Assembly (NCBI RefSeq): GCF_030316855.1
Contig: NZ_JASZYR010000011.1
Span: 114,803 to 178,802 of the forward strand
Length of the DNA: 64,000 bases
Direction of reading: 5' to 3'
From: Variovorax sp. J22P240
Lineage (GTDB): Bacteria > Pseudomonadota > Gammaproteobacteria > Burkholderiales > Burkholderiaceae_C
Below the pieces are notes generated by a model. The model was given only the letters and a program-made list of their open reading frames with translations, was not told the origin of the DNA and did not search any database. A program made the position numbers and the translations under genes. Below are positions 32,252-42,200 of this stretch, in pieces (the first letter of the stretch is position 1; each line of letters opens with the position of its first letter).

Positions 32252-34894
32252 TCACAGGACCACGTTCACCAGCCGGCCCGGAACCACGATCACGCGCTTG
32301 GCCGTCGCGCCTTCGGTGTGCCTGGCGAGGACTTCGCTCGCGAGCACGATCTTCTCGATCTCCTGCTTCGAGGCGGCGGCCGGCACGCGAAGCGAACCGC
32401 GCAGCTTTCCGTTGACCTGCAGCATCAGTTCGATCTCGTCCTGTTCGAGCGCGGAAACGTCGACCACGGGCCAGGGCGCATCGAGCAGATCGCCCATGTC
32501 CTTGTCGTAGCCAAGCTGCTGCCACAGCTGGTGCGCGATGTGCGGCGTGGCCGGGTAGAGGCAGCGCAGCAGGATGCCGAAGCCCTCGCGCACGGCCGCA
32601 CGGTCGCCCGAATCGGCCGTGGCAGGCTTGAAGCCTTCCAGCGCGTTGAGCAGCTTCATCGCGCCCGACACCACGGTGTTGTATTGCATGCGCTGGTAGT
32701 CGTAGTCGATCTGGCGCAAGACGGTGTGCACTTCGTGCCGCAGCGCCTTGGCATCCTTGCCGAATTTGAGCGCCTTGCCGGCTGGGCCGTCATCGGCCGC
32801 CGCACCGTGCAGCGACAGACCGAAGTTCCAGACCCGGCGCAGGAAGCGGTAGCTGCCTTCGACCGCCGCGTCGTTCCACTCGAGCGTCGCCTCGGGCGGC
32901 GCGGTGAACATCGTGTAGAGCCGTGCGGTGTCGGCGCCGTACTTCTCGATCAGGTCCTGCGGATCGACGCCGTTGCGCTCGGTCTTGCCCATCTTGCCGA
33001 CGCCCCCGTACACCACCCGGGTGCCGTCGGCCAGCGTACCGCCGGTGATGCGGCCCTGCGCGTCGAGCACGGGAGTGACTTCGGACGGCGGGTGGTAGTC
33101 CTTGCCGCCCTTCTCGCCACGCGTGAAGTAGATGTGATTGAGCACCATGCCCTGCGTCAGCAGCTTGCTGAAGGGCTCGTCGACCGTCACGAGGCCGAGG
33201 TCGCGCATGACCTTGGTCCAGAAGCGCGCGTAGAGCAAATGCAAGATCGCATGCTCGATGCCGCCGATGTACTGGTCCATCGGCATCCAGTACTTCGCGC
33301 CGTCGCCCACCATCGCCCCGTCGCTCTTCGGATCGCAGTAGCGCATGAAATACCACGAGCTGTCGACGAAGGTGTCCATCGTGTCGGTCTCCCGGCGCGC
33401 GGCCTTGCCGCAGACCGGGCAGACGACGCCCGCATGGAAGCCTTCGTGCTTCGCGAGCGGATTGCCGGAGCCATCGGGTACGCAATCCGTCGGCAGCACG
33501 ACCGGCAGGTCCTTCTCGGGCACCGGCACGGCGCCGTGTTCTTCGCAATGAATGATCGGGATCGGCGTGCCCCAGTAGCGCTGGCGGCTCACGCCCCAGT
33601 CGCGCAGGCGCCAAGTGGTCTGCATCTCGCCCAGTCCCTTCAGGTCGAGCGCATGGGCGACCGCCTTGACCGCCTCGCCGTAGTGCATGCCGCTGAAGTT
33701 GTCGGAATTGATGGTCACGCCGCGCTGCTTGTCGGCGTACCAGTCCTGCCAGCGGTGGTAGTCGAAGTGCGGCTCGTCGTCGACCAGCACGACCTGGATG
33801 ATCTCGATGCCGTACTTGTTGGCAAAGGCGAAATCGCGCTCGTCGTGCGCGGGCACGCCCATCACGGCGCCGTCGCCATAGCCGATGAGCACATAGTTGC
33901 CAACCCAGACCGGAACCTGCTCCTCGGTGATGGGGTGCGTGACGGTGAGCCCCGTGGGCACGCCCTTCTTTTCCTGCGTGGCGATTTCGGCCTCGGTCGT
34001 GCCGCCGCTCTTGCACTCTTCAATGAACGCGGCAACCTTGGAATTCGCCTTCGCGGCGTGCAGCGCCAGCGGATGCTCCGGCGCCACGGCGCAGAAGGTG
34101 ACGCCCATGATGGTGTCGGCACGCGTCGTGAACACGTACATGCGGCCGCCCTGGATCAGCTCGCCCTTGTCGTCCTTGATCTTGTGCGTGAACGCGAAGC
34201 GCACGCCTTCGCTCTTGCCGATCCAGTTTTCCTGCATCAGCTTGACGCGTTCGGGCCAGCCGGGGAGCTTGTGCTGGGTGTGGTCGAGGAGTTCCTCGGC
34301 GTAATCGCTGATCTTGAGGTAGTAGCCGGGGATCTCGCGCCGTTCGACGGTCGCACCGGTGCGCCAGCCCTTGCCGTCGATCACCTGCTCGTTGGCCAGC
34401 ACGGTCTGATCCACTGGATCCCAGTTGACGACCTGCGTCTTGCGGTAGGCAATGCCCTTTTGGAGCATCTTCAGGAACAGCCACTGGTTCCACTTGTAAT
34501 AGCCCGGATCGCAGGTCGCGATCTCGCGGCTCCAGTCGATCGCCAACCCCATGGCCTGGAGCTGGCTCTTCATGTAGCCAATGTTCTCGTAGGTCCACTG
34601 CGCCGGCGGCACGCCGTTCTTGAGCGCCGCGTTCTCGGCCGGCAGGCCGAAGGCATCCCAGCCCATGGGCATCAGGACGTTGTAGCCGCTCATGCGCAGG
34701 TAGCGCGTGAGCATGTCGTTGATCGTGTAGTTGCGCACGTGGCCCATGTGCAGCTTGCCGCTGGGGTACGGCAGCATCGAACAGGCGTAGTACTTTTTCC
34801 TGCGCGTGTCCTCGGTCACGCGGTAGGCATCGGCGGCGGTCCAGTGGGCCTGGGCTGCGGACTCGACGTCGCTGGGTTTATAGCTGGGGTTCAT
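32252..34894 (-). CDS. leuS: Leucyl-tRNA synthetase
   Basis: An 880-residue class I synthetase (E. coli 860). The HIGH motif is HMGH at 49-52 within PYPSGKLHMGHVRNY. The editing domain (CP1) shows GYGDGAVMGVPAHDERD and TRADTIMGVTFCAVAPEHPL. Unusually, the KMSKS loop reads KMGKT at 634-638 (VGKMGKTERNGVDPQ), keeping both lysines but changing both serines. The ATG at 34894 fits the family start; a TTG four codons upstream is less likely. It heads the leuS-lptE-holA-proA run and is divergent from the GH13 gene. Confidence 0.97.
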   Translation of the reverse strand: MNPSYKPSDVESAAQAHWTAADAYRVTEDTRRKKYYACSMLPYPSGKLHMGHVRNYTINDMLTRYLRMSGYNVLMPMGWDAFGLPAENAALKNGVPPAQWTYENIGYMKSQLQAMGLAIDWSREIATCDPGYYKWNQWLFLKMLQKGIAYRKTQVVNWDPVDQTVLANEQVIDGKGWRTGATVERREIPGYYLKISDYAEELLDHTQHKLPGWPERVKLMQENWIGKSEGVRFAFTHKIKDDKGELIQGGRMYVFTTRADTIMGVTFCAVAPEHPLALHAAKANSKVAAFIEECKSGGTTEAEIATQEKKGVPTGLTVTHPITEEQVPVWVGNYVLIGYGDGAVMGVPAHDERDFAFANKYGIEIIQVVLVDDEPHFDYHRWQDWYADKQRGVTINSDNFSGMHYGEAVKAVAHALDLKGLGEMQTTWRLRDWGVSRQRYWGTPIPIIHCEEHGAVPVPEKDLPVVLPTDCVPDGSGNPLAKHEGFHAGVVCPVCGKAARRETDTMDTFVDSSWYFMRYCDPKSDGAMVGDGAKYWMPMDQYIGGIEHAILHLLYARFWTKVMRDLGLVTVDEPFSKLLTQGMVLNHIYFTRGEKGGKDYHPPSEVTPVLDAQGRITGGTLADGTRVVYGGVGKMGKTERNGVDPQDLIEKYGADTARLYTMFTAPPEATLEWNDAAVEGSYRFLRRVWNFGLSLHGAAADDGPAGKALKFGKDAKALRHEVHTVLRQIDYDYQRMQYNTVVSGAMKLLNALEGFKPATADSGDRAAVREGFGILLRCLYPATPHIAHQLWQQLGYDKDMGDLLDAPWPVVDVSALEQDEIELMLQVNGKLRGSLRVPAAASKQEIEKIVLASEVLARHTEGATAKRVIVVPGRLVNVVL

Positions 34895-34950
34895 TGGGCT
34901 TCGCAACAGCCCGGCACCAGGCGGCCGGGGGAAGACTGATTATCGCGGGT

Positions 34951-34964
34951 TGGGCAATGGCCCA
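34951..34964. promoter_or_regulatory. TGGGC-AATG-GCCCA dyad between leuS and the glycogen cluster
   Basis: A perfect five-base stem with a four-base loop in the 112-base divergent region, 42-55 bases upstream of the GH13 start. It could be an operator for the glycogen cluster or a leader hairpin; weak evidence. Confidence 0.25.
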
Positions 34965-35006
34965 CTTCTCGCATGCCACAATGATTTCGAATTGACAGAG
35001 GCACGC

Positions 35007-36629
35007 ATGGTCAAGGACTGGTGGCGCGGGGCGGTGATCTACCAGATCTACCCGCGCAGCTTCATGGACAGCAATGGCGACGGCATCGGCGATCTGCCCG
35101 GGATCACGGCCAGGCTCGATCACGTCGCCGAGTTGGGCGCGGATGCCATCTGGGTCTCGCCCTTCTTCCGATCGCCGATGAAGGATTTCGGCTACGACGT
35201 GGCCGACTACCGCGCGGTCGACCCCATGTTCGGCACGCTCGCAGACTTCGACGCGCTGCTCGCCCGGGCCCATGCACTTGGGCTCAAGGTCATCATCGAC
35301 CAGGTTCTGTCCCACACCTCCGACCAGCACGCATGGTTCGCGGCCAGCCGCGCGAACCGCCAGAACCCGCAGGCCGATTGGTACGTCTGGGCCGATCCGC
35401 GGCCCGACGGCACGCCGCCCAACAACTGGCTGTCGGTCTTCGGCGGCCCGGCCTGGCAGTGGGACTCGCGCCGGCGGCAGTACTACCTGCACAGCTTCCT
35501 GACCGAGCAGCCCGATCTCAACTTCCATTGCCCCGCGGTGCAGGACACGCTGCTCGGCGAAGTGCGTTTCTGGTGCGAGCGCGGTGTGGACGGCTTCCGC
35601 TTCGACGCCTGCAACCACCAATTCCACGATGCGCAACTGCGCGACAACCCGCCCGCCGACGGCGGCACGGTCAGTACGGTGCGCACCGACAACCCCTACG
35701 CGATGCAGCAGCACCTGCACGACAAGAGCCAGCCCGAGAACCTGCTCTTCCTCGAACGGCTGCGCAAGCTTCTGGACGAATATGGCGCGGTGGCGCTCGG
35801 CGAAGTCGGCGACGAGGACGCGCCGCCCGTGATGGCCCGGTACACCGAGCATGGCAAGCGGCTGCACCTGGCATACAGCTTCAGCCTGCTCACGAGCGAG
35901 CACAGCGCGCGCCATCTGCGCACTCAGGTCGAGGCACTGGACAGCGCGCTCGCCAAGACGGGAGGCTGGGGCTGCTGGGCCGTCTCGAACCACGACGTGC
36001 CACGTGTCGCCAGCCGGTGGAATGCCGACGGCCAGGACGACACCCGCCGCGACCGCCTCTGGCTCACGCTGCTGCTGTCGCTGCGCGGGAGTGCCAGCAT
36101 CTACCAGGGCGAGGAACTCGGGCTGCCCGAAGCGGAGGTGCCTTTCGAATTGCTTCAAGACCCGTATGGACGCGCCTTCTGGCCCGAGTTCAAGGGCCGC
36201 GACGGCGCCCGAACCCCGATCCCCTGGCTCGCCGACGAAGAGCACGCCGGTTTCACCAGCGGCGCGCCGTGGTTGCCCGTGTCCGACACGCACATCCCGC
36301 TGGCCATCGACCAGCAGGCGGGCGACCCGAAATCCATGCTGAGCTTCAGCCGGGCGTTGCTGCACTGGCGGCGCGGCCAGCCGCTGCTTCGCACCGGCAG
36401 CATGAAGTTCCTGGATGCACCCGAACCCTTGCTGTGGTTCGAGCGGCGGGAGGGCAACGCCTGGCTGCAGGCAGTGTTCAATCTCTCCGCCGAGCCGGCT
36501 TCATTGGCTTTGCGACAAGCACTCGCACCGATCGCGGGTGCTCCTTTCGCCGGCACGCAGCTCGAAGGCCGGACCCTCGCGTTGCCGCCCTTCGGCGTCT
36601 TCTTCGGAGAACCGCTTCATGCTCCCTGA
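35007..36629 (+). CDS. GH13 alpha-glucosidase / alpha-amylase family enzyme
   Basis: A 540-residue cytoplasmic glycoside hydrolase of family 13. WWRGAVIYQIYPRSFMDSNG and DGIGDLPGI open the barrel. The catalytic residues fit Asp200 (GFRFDACNHQ, nucleophile), Glu266 (ALGEVGDED, acid/base) and Asp330 (SNHDVPR, transition-state). IIDQVLSHTSDQHAWF is typical of proteobacterial exo-alpha-glucosidases that release glucose from short malto-oligosaccharides, so I favour that over trehalose synthase. AGAGG precedes the ATG at 35007. It overlaps glgB by 11 bases and opens the glycogen cluster. Confidence 0.9.
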   Translation: MVKDWWRGAVIYQIYPRSFMDSNGDGIGDLPGITARLDHVAELGADAIWVSPFFRSPMKDFGYDVADYRAVDPMFGTLADFDALLARAHALGLKVIIDQVLSHTSDQHAWFAASRANRQNPQADWYVWADPRPDGTPPNNWLSVFGGPAWQWDSRRRQYYLHSFLTEQPDLNFHCPAVQDTLLGEVRFWCERGVDGFRFDACNHQFHDAQLRDNPPADGGTVSTVRTDNPYAMQQHLHDKSQPENLLFLERLRKLLDEYGAVALGEVGDEDAPPVMARYTEHGKRLHLAYSFSLLTSEHSARHLRTQVEALDSALAKTGGWGCWAVSNHDVPRVASRWNADGQDDTRRDRLWLTLLLSLRGSASIYQGEELGLPEAEVPFELLQDPYGRAFWPEFKGRDGARTPIPWLADEEHAGFTSGAPWLPVSDTHIPLAIDQQAGDPKSMLSFSRALLHWRRGQPLLRTGSMKFLDAPEPLLWFERREGNAWLQAVFNLSAEPASLALRQALAPIAGAPFAGTQLEGRTLALPPFGVFFGEPLHAP

Positions 36630-38778
36630 TGCCGAAGTCCGCGCCTTGATGCGCGCCGAGCACGGCGATCCTTTCGCCGTGCTCGGGCCGCACGACAGCG
36701 ACGACGGCTTGTGGGTTCGCGCGCTGCTGCCGGGCGCCAAGGCCGTGGCGGTGATGCATTCCGGCTCGGGCTGGCCGCTCGCCGAACTCGACCGCCAGGG
36801 CGGCAGCGACCTCTTCGCCGGGCTCGTGCCCGCTTCGGAGGCCCGGCTGGGCTACCGCTTCAAGGTCGACTGGGGCACGCACAGCTCGCTGCTCGACGAC
36901 CCGTACCGCTTTTCTTTCGTGCTCGGGGAAACCGACGTCTGGTTGCTGGCCGAAGGCACGCACCTGCGGCCCTTCGAGCAGTTGGGGGCGCACCTGCGCG
37001 AAATCGACGGCGTGCGCGGCGTCGCATTCGCGGTGTGGGCGCCGAATGCACGGCGCGTCTCGGTGGTCGGCGATTTCAACCAATGGGACGGCCGCCGCCA
37101 CATGATGCGGCTGCGCCGCGAGTGCGGCGTGTGGGAGATCTTCGCGCCGCACGTGGCGCCGGGCGACAGCTACGAGTTCGAGATCCTGTCGGCGCAAGGA
37201 CAGGTGCTGCGCAAGGCCGACCCCTTCGGCTTTTCCGCGCGGCTGCGGCCCGACACGGCGTGCGTCGTGCAGCCGCTGCCGCAGCCCGCGAAAGTGCCTC
37301 CCGGCCGTGCCGAAGCCAATGCACGCGGCGCGCCGATCAGCATCTATGAGGTCCATCTTGGCTCGTGGCGGCGCAAGAACGGCCATGAATGGCTCGACTA
37401 CCGCGAGCTGGCGGACACGCTCGTGCCCTATGCGCGCGACATGGGCTTCACCCACATCGAGCTGCTGCCGATCAGCGAACACCCCTTCGACGGCTCCTGG
37501 GGCTACCAGCCGATCGGCCTTTACGCGCCGACCTCGCGCTTCGGCACGCCGGGCGACTTCCGCGCCTTCGTCGAGGCCGCGCACGCGGCCGGGCTGGGCG
37601 TGATCCTCGACTGGGTGCCCGCGCATTTCCCGACCGACTCGCACGGACTCGGCAACTTCGACGGCACGGCCCTGTATGAGTACGCCGATCCGCGCGAAGG
37701 CTTCCACAACGACTGGCAGACGCTGATCTTCAATTACGCGCGCACAGAGGTGCGCAACTACCTCGTCGGCAATGCGCTCTACTGGCTGGAGCGCTACGGC
37801 GTCGACGGGCTGCGCGTCGATGCGGTCGCCTCGATGCTGTACCGCGACTACAGCCGCGAGCCGGGCCAGTGGGTGCCCAACGCGCAAGGCGGCCGCGAGA
37901 ACCTGGAGGCCATCGACTTCCTCCGGCGGATGAACCGCGTGGTCGGCGTCGAGCGGCCCGGCGCCGTGACCATCGCCGAGGAGTCGACCAGTTTCCCGGG
38001 TGTGACCCGGCCGCCCGAGAACGGCGGCCTCGGCTTCCACTACAAGTGGAACATGGGCTGGATGAACGACACGCTGGCCTATGCAGGCATCGACCCGGTC
38101 CATCGCAAGCACCACCACCAGAAGATCACCTTCGGGCTGATGTACGCGCACACCGAGAACTTCGTGCTGCCGCTGTCGCACGACGAAGTGGTGCACGGCA
38201 AGGGCTCGATGATCGGCCGCATGCCGGGCGACGTCTGGCGGAAGTTCGCGGGACTGCGCAATCTCTATGGCTACCTGTGGGCGTATCCGGGCAAGAAGCT
38301 GCTGTTCATGGGCGGCGAGTTCGCACAGTGGGCCGAATGGGATGCCGACCGCAGCCTGGACTGGCATCTGCTGGAGCAGGCGGCGCACCAAGGCATCCGG
38401 CGACTGGTGCGGGATCTGAACAATGTCTACCGCCATTTCCCCGCGTTGCACGAGCTTGATTGCGAGGCGCAGGGTTTCGCGTGGCTCAGCCATGACGATG
38501 TGCAGCACTCGGTGTTCGCGTTCGTGCGGCGCGCGCGAGATGGCGCATTCGTGGTGGCCGTGTGCAACTTCACACCGGTGGTGCGGCATGGCTACCGGCT
38601 GGGGGTGCCGGCCGCAGGGCGGTATCGGGAGATCATCAACACCGACAACGCGGTATACGGTGGCACCGGCGTGGGCAACGGGATGATCCAGAGCGAGGCG
38701 GCGGACTGGCAAGGGCAGGCACAGTCGCTGGTGATTTCCGTGCCGCCCCTGGGCACCGTGATGTGGGTGCTGGAATGA
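36619..38778 (+). CDS. glgB: 1,4-alpha-glucan branching enzyme
   Basis: A 719-residue GH13 branching enzyme (E. coli 728) that moves alpha-1,4 chains to alpha-1,6 positions in glycogen. The N-terminal modules include AVWAPNARRVSVVGDFNQWD at 138-157. In the barrel, Asp401 (GVDGLRVDAVASM) is the nucleophile and Glu454 (TIAEEST) the acid/base, each offset by four from E. coli; LSHDEVVHGKGSM carries the third acid. The start ATG lies inside the end of the GH13 gene with GGAGA nine bases before. Its TGA overlaps the glgX ATG. Confidence 0.97.
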   Translation: MLPDAEVRALMRAEHGDPFAVLGPHDSDDGLWVRALLPGAKAVAVMHSGSGWPLAELDRQGGSDLFAGLVPASEARLGYRFKVDWGTHSSLLDDPYRFSFVLGETDVWLLAEGTHLRPFEQLGAHLREIDGVRGVAFAVWAPNARRVSVVGDFNQWDGRRHMMRLRRECGVWEIFAPHVAPGDSYEFEILSAQGQVLRKADPFGFSARLRPDTACVVQPLPQPAKVPPGRAEANARGAPISIYEVHLGSWRRKNGHEWLDYRELADTLVPYARDMGFTHIELLPISEHPFDGSWGYQPIGLYAPTSRFGTPGDFRAFVEAAHAAGLGVILDWVPAHFPTDSHGLGNFDGTALYEYADPREGFHNDWQTLIFNYARTEVRNYLVGNALYWLERYGVDGLRVDAVASMLYRDYSREPGQWVPNAQGGRENLEAIDFLRRMNRVVGVERPGAVTIAEESTSFPGVTRPPENGGLGFHYKWNMGWMNDTLAYAGIDPVHRKHHHQKITFGLMYAHTENFVLPLSHDEVVHGKGSMIGRMPGDVWRKFAGLRNLYGYLWAYPGKKLLFMGGEFAQWAEWDADRSLDWHLLEQAAHQGIRRLVRDLNNVYRHFPALHELDCEAQGFAWLSHDDVQHSVFAFVRRARDGAFVVAVCNFTPVVRHGYRLGVPAAGRYREIINTDNAVYGGTGVGNGMIQSEAADWQGQAQSLVISVPPLGTVMWVLE

Positions 38779-40832
38779 GTGGCCTCCGTGCCATGTCGGG
38801 CGACGGCTCTCCCTACCCGCTGGGCGCCACTCCGGGGTCCGACGGCGTCAACTTCGCTCTCGCTGCCCCCAGCGCCACGGCCGTCGAGCTGTGCCTCTTC
38901 GACACCCTGGGCCAACACGAACAGCAGCGCCTCAAGCTGGCGAAGCGCGCCAACGGCGTCTGGCACACCCGTCTGCCCAGCGCCCGGCCGGGGCTGGTCT
39001 ATGGCTGGCGCGTTCACGGCCCTTGGGCTCCTCACGAGGGCCAGCGCTTCAATCCCTCCAAGGTGCTCCTCGATCCGTACGCGCGCGAGGTGGTCGGCCA
39101 GTACGGCGGCGAAGACCTGTTCCTAGGCCACGACCCTGCCGACCCGGGCCGCCGCGACCCGCGCGACAACGCCTCCATCGCGCTCAAGGCAAGAGTCACC
39201 GCGCCGATGCCTCCGGGCGGCCCGGCGCGCCCTCGCGTCGAGCCTGGAGCCCGCGTGATCTATGAAGCCCACGTCCGCGGCCAGACCCAGTTGCACCCCG
39301 ACGTGCCCCCCGCCCTCCGCGGCACCTATGCCGGCCTTGCGGAACCGGCGGTGCTCGACCACCTGCAGCGGCTCGGCGTCACCACGCTGAACCTGATGCC
39401 CGTGCAGCACCGCGCCGACGAATCGAGGCTGCTCGCGCTGGGCCTGCGCAACTACTGGGGCTACAGCCCCATCGGCTGGTTCGCGCCCGAGACGCGCTAC
39501 TGGAGCGGCCGGCCCGGAACCACGCCCTCGAGCGAGTTCCGCGCGATGGCGGACGCGGTGCACGCCCGGGGCATGGAACTCGTGATCGACGTGGTCTTCA
39601 ACCACAGCGGGGAGACCGACGAATTCGGCCCGACGCTGAGCCTGCGCGGCATCGACAACTCGCTCTATTACCACTTGCGCCCGGACGACCGGTCGCTCTA
39701 CCAGAACTGGACGGGCTGCGGCAATTGCCTGAACCTGGCCGAGCCGCGCGTGGTGCAGCTCGTCATGGACAGCCTGCGCCACTGGGTCACCGAACTCGGC
39801 GTCGATGGCTTTCGCTTCGACCTCGCACCCGTGCTGGCGCGTCGCGAAGGCGGCGAGTTCGATCCGCGCGCGCCCTTCTTCGCGGCAATCGCGCAAGATC
39901 CGTTGCTGGCGCAGGCCCTGCTGATCGCCGAGCCGTGGGACATCGGCCCTGGCGGCTATCGCCTCGGCGAATTCCCGCCCGGCTGGATGGAGTGGAACGA
40001 CCGCTTCCGCGATACGCAACGCGGCTTCTGGTTGCACCGCAGCGCGGGCCTCGGCGAGTTCGCGCAGCGTCTCACGGCATCGGGCAACGACTTCAACCAT
40101 CACGGCCGCGCGCCCACCGCCAGCGTCAACTTCGTCACCGCGCACGATGGCTTCACCTTGCGCGACCTGCTCAGCTACAACGAGCGCCACAACCTGGCGA
40201 ATGGCGAACAGAACCGCGATGGCCATGGCCATAACCTGAGCCGCAACTGCGGGGTCGAAGGCGACACCGATGACGCGCTGGTCCTGGCCGAGCGCCGACG
40301 GCTTCAGCGCGCGCTGCTGGCTGCGCTGCTTCTCTCCCAAGGCACGCCGATGCTGCTCGGCGGCGATGAGCTCAACCACACACAGCGCGGCAACAACAAC
40401 GCTTACTGCCAGGACAACGACATCACCTGGCTGGCCTGGAACCGCGCCGATGCCGGCCTGACCGCTTTCGTCGCCCGTGTGCTGGCGCTTCGCCGCGAGG
40501 CCGAGCCCCTGCGCAGCGTCCGATGGTGGCCGGCCGTGCCGCCCTCGGGCGCCGCGACGTTGCGGTGGCTGACGCCCGCGGGCGACGCCATGACCCCGGG
40601 CGATTGGGAGCGCGGTGACCTGCATGCGCTGGCGATCGTCTTCGAAGCCATCCCGCCCGCCGCTACCTGGGTCATGCTGGTCAATGCAGAGGAACGCGAC
40701 GTCGGCTTCGAGCTGCCGCCGGGTCGTTGGCTGCTTCAGCTGGCGAGCGACACGGACGACGCGCTGTCCGGCGCACCACTCGACGGCACCCAGGTCTTGC
40801 GCCCCGGCAGCCTCCGGGTCGCAAAAACTTAG
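38775..40832 (+). CDS. glgX: Glycogen debranching enzyme
   Basis: A 685-residue isoamylase-type GH13 enzyme that hydrolyses alpha-1,6 branches, acting on limit dextrins left by phosphorylase. The N-terminal CBM48 region is at about 10-120 (PLGATPGSDGVNFALAAPSA); RNYWGYSPIGWFAPETRYWS, Asp349 in GFRFDLAPVL and Glu386 in LLIAEPWDIG mark the catalytic barrel, and NWTGCGNCLN is typical of GlgX. The ATG overlaps the glgB stop by four bases. A 68-base gap with GGAG precedes glgC. Confidence 0.95.
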   Translation: MSGLRAMSGDGSPYPLGATPGSDGVNFALAAPSATAVELCLFDTLGQHEQQRLKLAKRANGVWHTRLPSARPGLVYGWRVHGPWAPHEGQRFNPSKVLLDPYAREVVGQYGGEDLFLGHDPADPGRRDPRDNASIALKARVTAPMPPGGPARPRVEPGARVIYEAHVRGQTQLHPDVPPALRGTYAGLAEPAVLDHLQRLGVTTLNLMPVQHRADESRLLALGLRNYWGYSPIGWFAPETRYWSGRPGTTPSSEFRAMADAVHARGMELVIDVVFNHSGETDEFGPTLSLRGIDNSLYYHLRPDDRSLYQNWTGCGNCLNLAEPRVVQLVMDSLRHWVTELGVDGFRFDLAPVLARREGGEFDPRAPFFAAIAQDPLLAQALLIAEPWDIGPGGYRLGEFPPGWMEWNDRFRDTQRGFWLHRSAGLGEFAQRLTASGNDFNHHGRAPTASVNFVTAHDGFTLRDLLSYNERHNLANGEQNRDGHGHNLSRNCGVEGDTDDALVLAERRRLQRALLAALLLSQGTPMLLGGDELNHTQRGNNNAYCQDNDITWLAWNRADAGLTAFVARVLALRREAEPLRSVRWWPAVPPSGAATLRWLTPAGDAMTPGDWERGDLHALAIVFEAIPPAATWVMLVNAEERDVGFELPPGRWLLQLASDTDDALSGAPLDGTQVLRPGSLRVAKT

Positions 40833-40900
40833 GAGCCAAGCGCCCGCCGGGGTGCTAGGCTGGATCACCGGGAAACGGAAAAAACCAACGGAGACATCTG

Positions 40901-42193
40901 ATGGCCCAAATCGAGCAACCGACACTCCAGGCTCACCAACTCGTTCGCCGCACCATCGCCCTGGTGCTGGCCGGTGGACGAGGCTCCCGACTCAAGCAAC
41001 TCACCGACCGACGGGCCAAGCCGGCGGTCTACTTCGGCGGCAAGTTCCGCATCATCGATTTCGCGCTGTCGAACTGCCTCAACTCCGGCATCCGGCGCAT
41101 GGCGGTCGTGACGCAATACAAGTCGCATTCGCTGATGCGTCACCTGCAGCGCGGCTGGAGCTTCCTACGCGCCGAACTCAACGAGATGGTCGACGTGCTG
41201 CCGGCCCAGCAACGCGTCGGCGATGAGCACTGGTATCGCGGCACGGCCGATGCGGTTTACCAGAACCTGGACATCATCCAGACCCGATCGACGCCGCACG
41301 ACTACGTGGTCGTGCTGGCCGGCGACCACGTCTACAAGATGGACTACTCGATCATGCTGACCGACCACGTCGCGCACGGCCTGGGCTGCACGGTCGGCTG
41401 CATCGAAGTGCCGCGCATGGAAGCAGTGGCCTTCGGCGTCATGGCAGTCGAAAAGGACCGCAAGATTACCGAGTTCCTGGAAAAGCCGGCCGACCCGCCC
41501 TCGATGCCCGGCAACCCCGACGTGGCGCTGGCGAGCATGGGCATCTACATCTTCGATTCCGAGTATCTCTACGAATTGCTCGAGGAAGACAACGCCAACC
41601 CGGAATCGAACCACGATTTCGGCAAGGACATCATTCCGCGCGTGGTCGCCGCAGGCCGGGCGGTGGCCCATCCCTTCGGCATGTCGTGCGTCACGCGGGC
41701 CCGGCGCGGCGCCGATGCCAAGGCCTACTGGCGCGACGTGGGCACGATTGATGCATTCTGGGCAGCCAACCTGGACCTGGCCTCCATCACCCCGGAGCTC
41801 GACATCTATGACACCGACTGGCCCATCTGGACCTACCAGCGGCAATTGCCCCCGGCGAAGTTCGTGCTCGATCGCGAAGGCAAGCACGGCATGACCGTCA
41901 ACACCATCGTCTCGGGCGGCTGCATCGTCTCGGGCTCCAAGGTGAGCAGCTCGGTGCTGTTCTCGGGCGTTCGCGTGCATTCCTTCTGCGAGATCAACGA
42001 GGCGGTGTTGCTGCCGGACGTGGAAGTCGGCCGGGGCGCGCGGCTCAACAAGGTGGTGGTGGACCGCGCCTGCGTGATTCCCGACGAGATGGTGGTCGGC
42101 GAAGACCCGGCGGCCGATGCCGCGCGCTTCGAACGCACCGAAGGGGGTGTGGTCCTGATCACGCGCGAGATGCTCAAGCGTCTCGAGCCGTAG
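40901..42193 (+). CDS. glgC: Glucose-1-phosphate adenylyltransferase
   Basis: A 430-residue ADP-glucose pyrophosphorylase (E. coli 431), which makes the glucosyl donor for glycogen from ATP and glucose 1-phosphate. LVLAGGRGSRLKQLTDRRAK and PAVYFGGKFRIIDFALSNCL are the nucleotide and allosteric regions; GDHVYKMDY and FLEKPADPPSMPGNP the sugar-phosphate site; the C-terminal left-handed helix has IVSGGCIVSGSKV repeats. GGAG lies about seven bases before the ATG. This is usually the controlled step of glycogen synthesis. Seven bases separate it from glgA. Confidence 0.97.
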   Translation: MAQIEQPTLQAHQLVRRTIALVLAGGRGSRLKQLTDRRAKPAVYFGGKFRIIDFALSNCLNSGIRRMAVVTQYKSHSLMRHLQRGWSFLRAELNEMVDVLPAQQRVGDEHWYRGTADAVYQNLDIIQTRSTPHDYVVVLAGDHVYKMDYSIMLTDHVAHGLGCTVGCIEVPRMEAVAFGVMAVEKDRKITEFLEKPADPPSMPGNPDVALASMGIYIFDSEYLYELLEEDNANPESNHDFGKDIIPRVVAAGRAVAHPFGMSCVTRARRGADAKAYWRDVGTIDAFWAANLDLASITPELDIYDTDWPIWTYQRQLPPAKFVLDREGKHGMTVNTIVSGGCIVSGSKVSSSVLFSGVRVHSFCEINEAVLLPDVEVGRGARLNKVVVDRACVIPDEMVVGEDPAADAARFERTEGGVVLITREMLKRLEP

Positions 42194-42200
42194 CAAGCGC

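Noticed and set aside
32228..34939. 903-codon open frame on the plus strand
   Set aside because: Antisense shadow of leuS, with no domain and skewed composition.
34992..34997. TTGACA upstream of the GH13 gene
   Set aside because: Only ten bases before the start codon, so it cannot serve as a -35 element for that gene.
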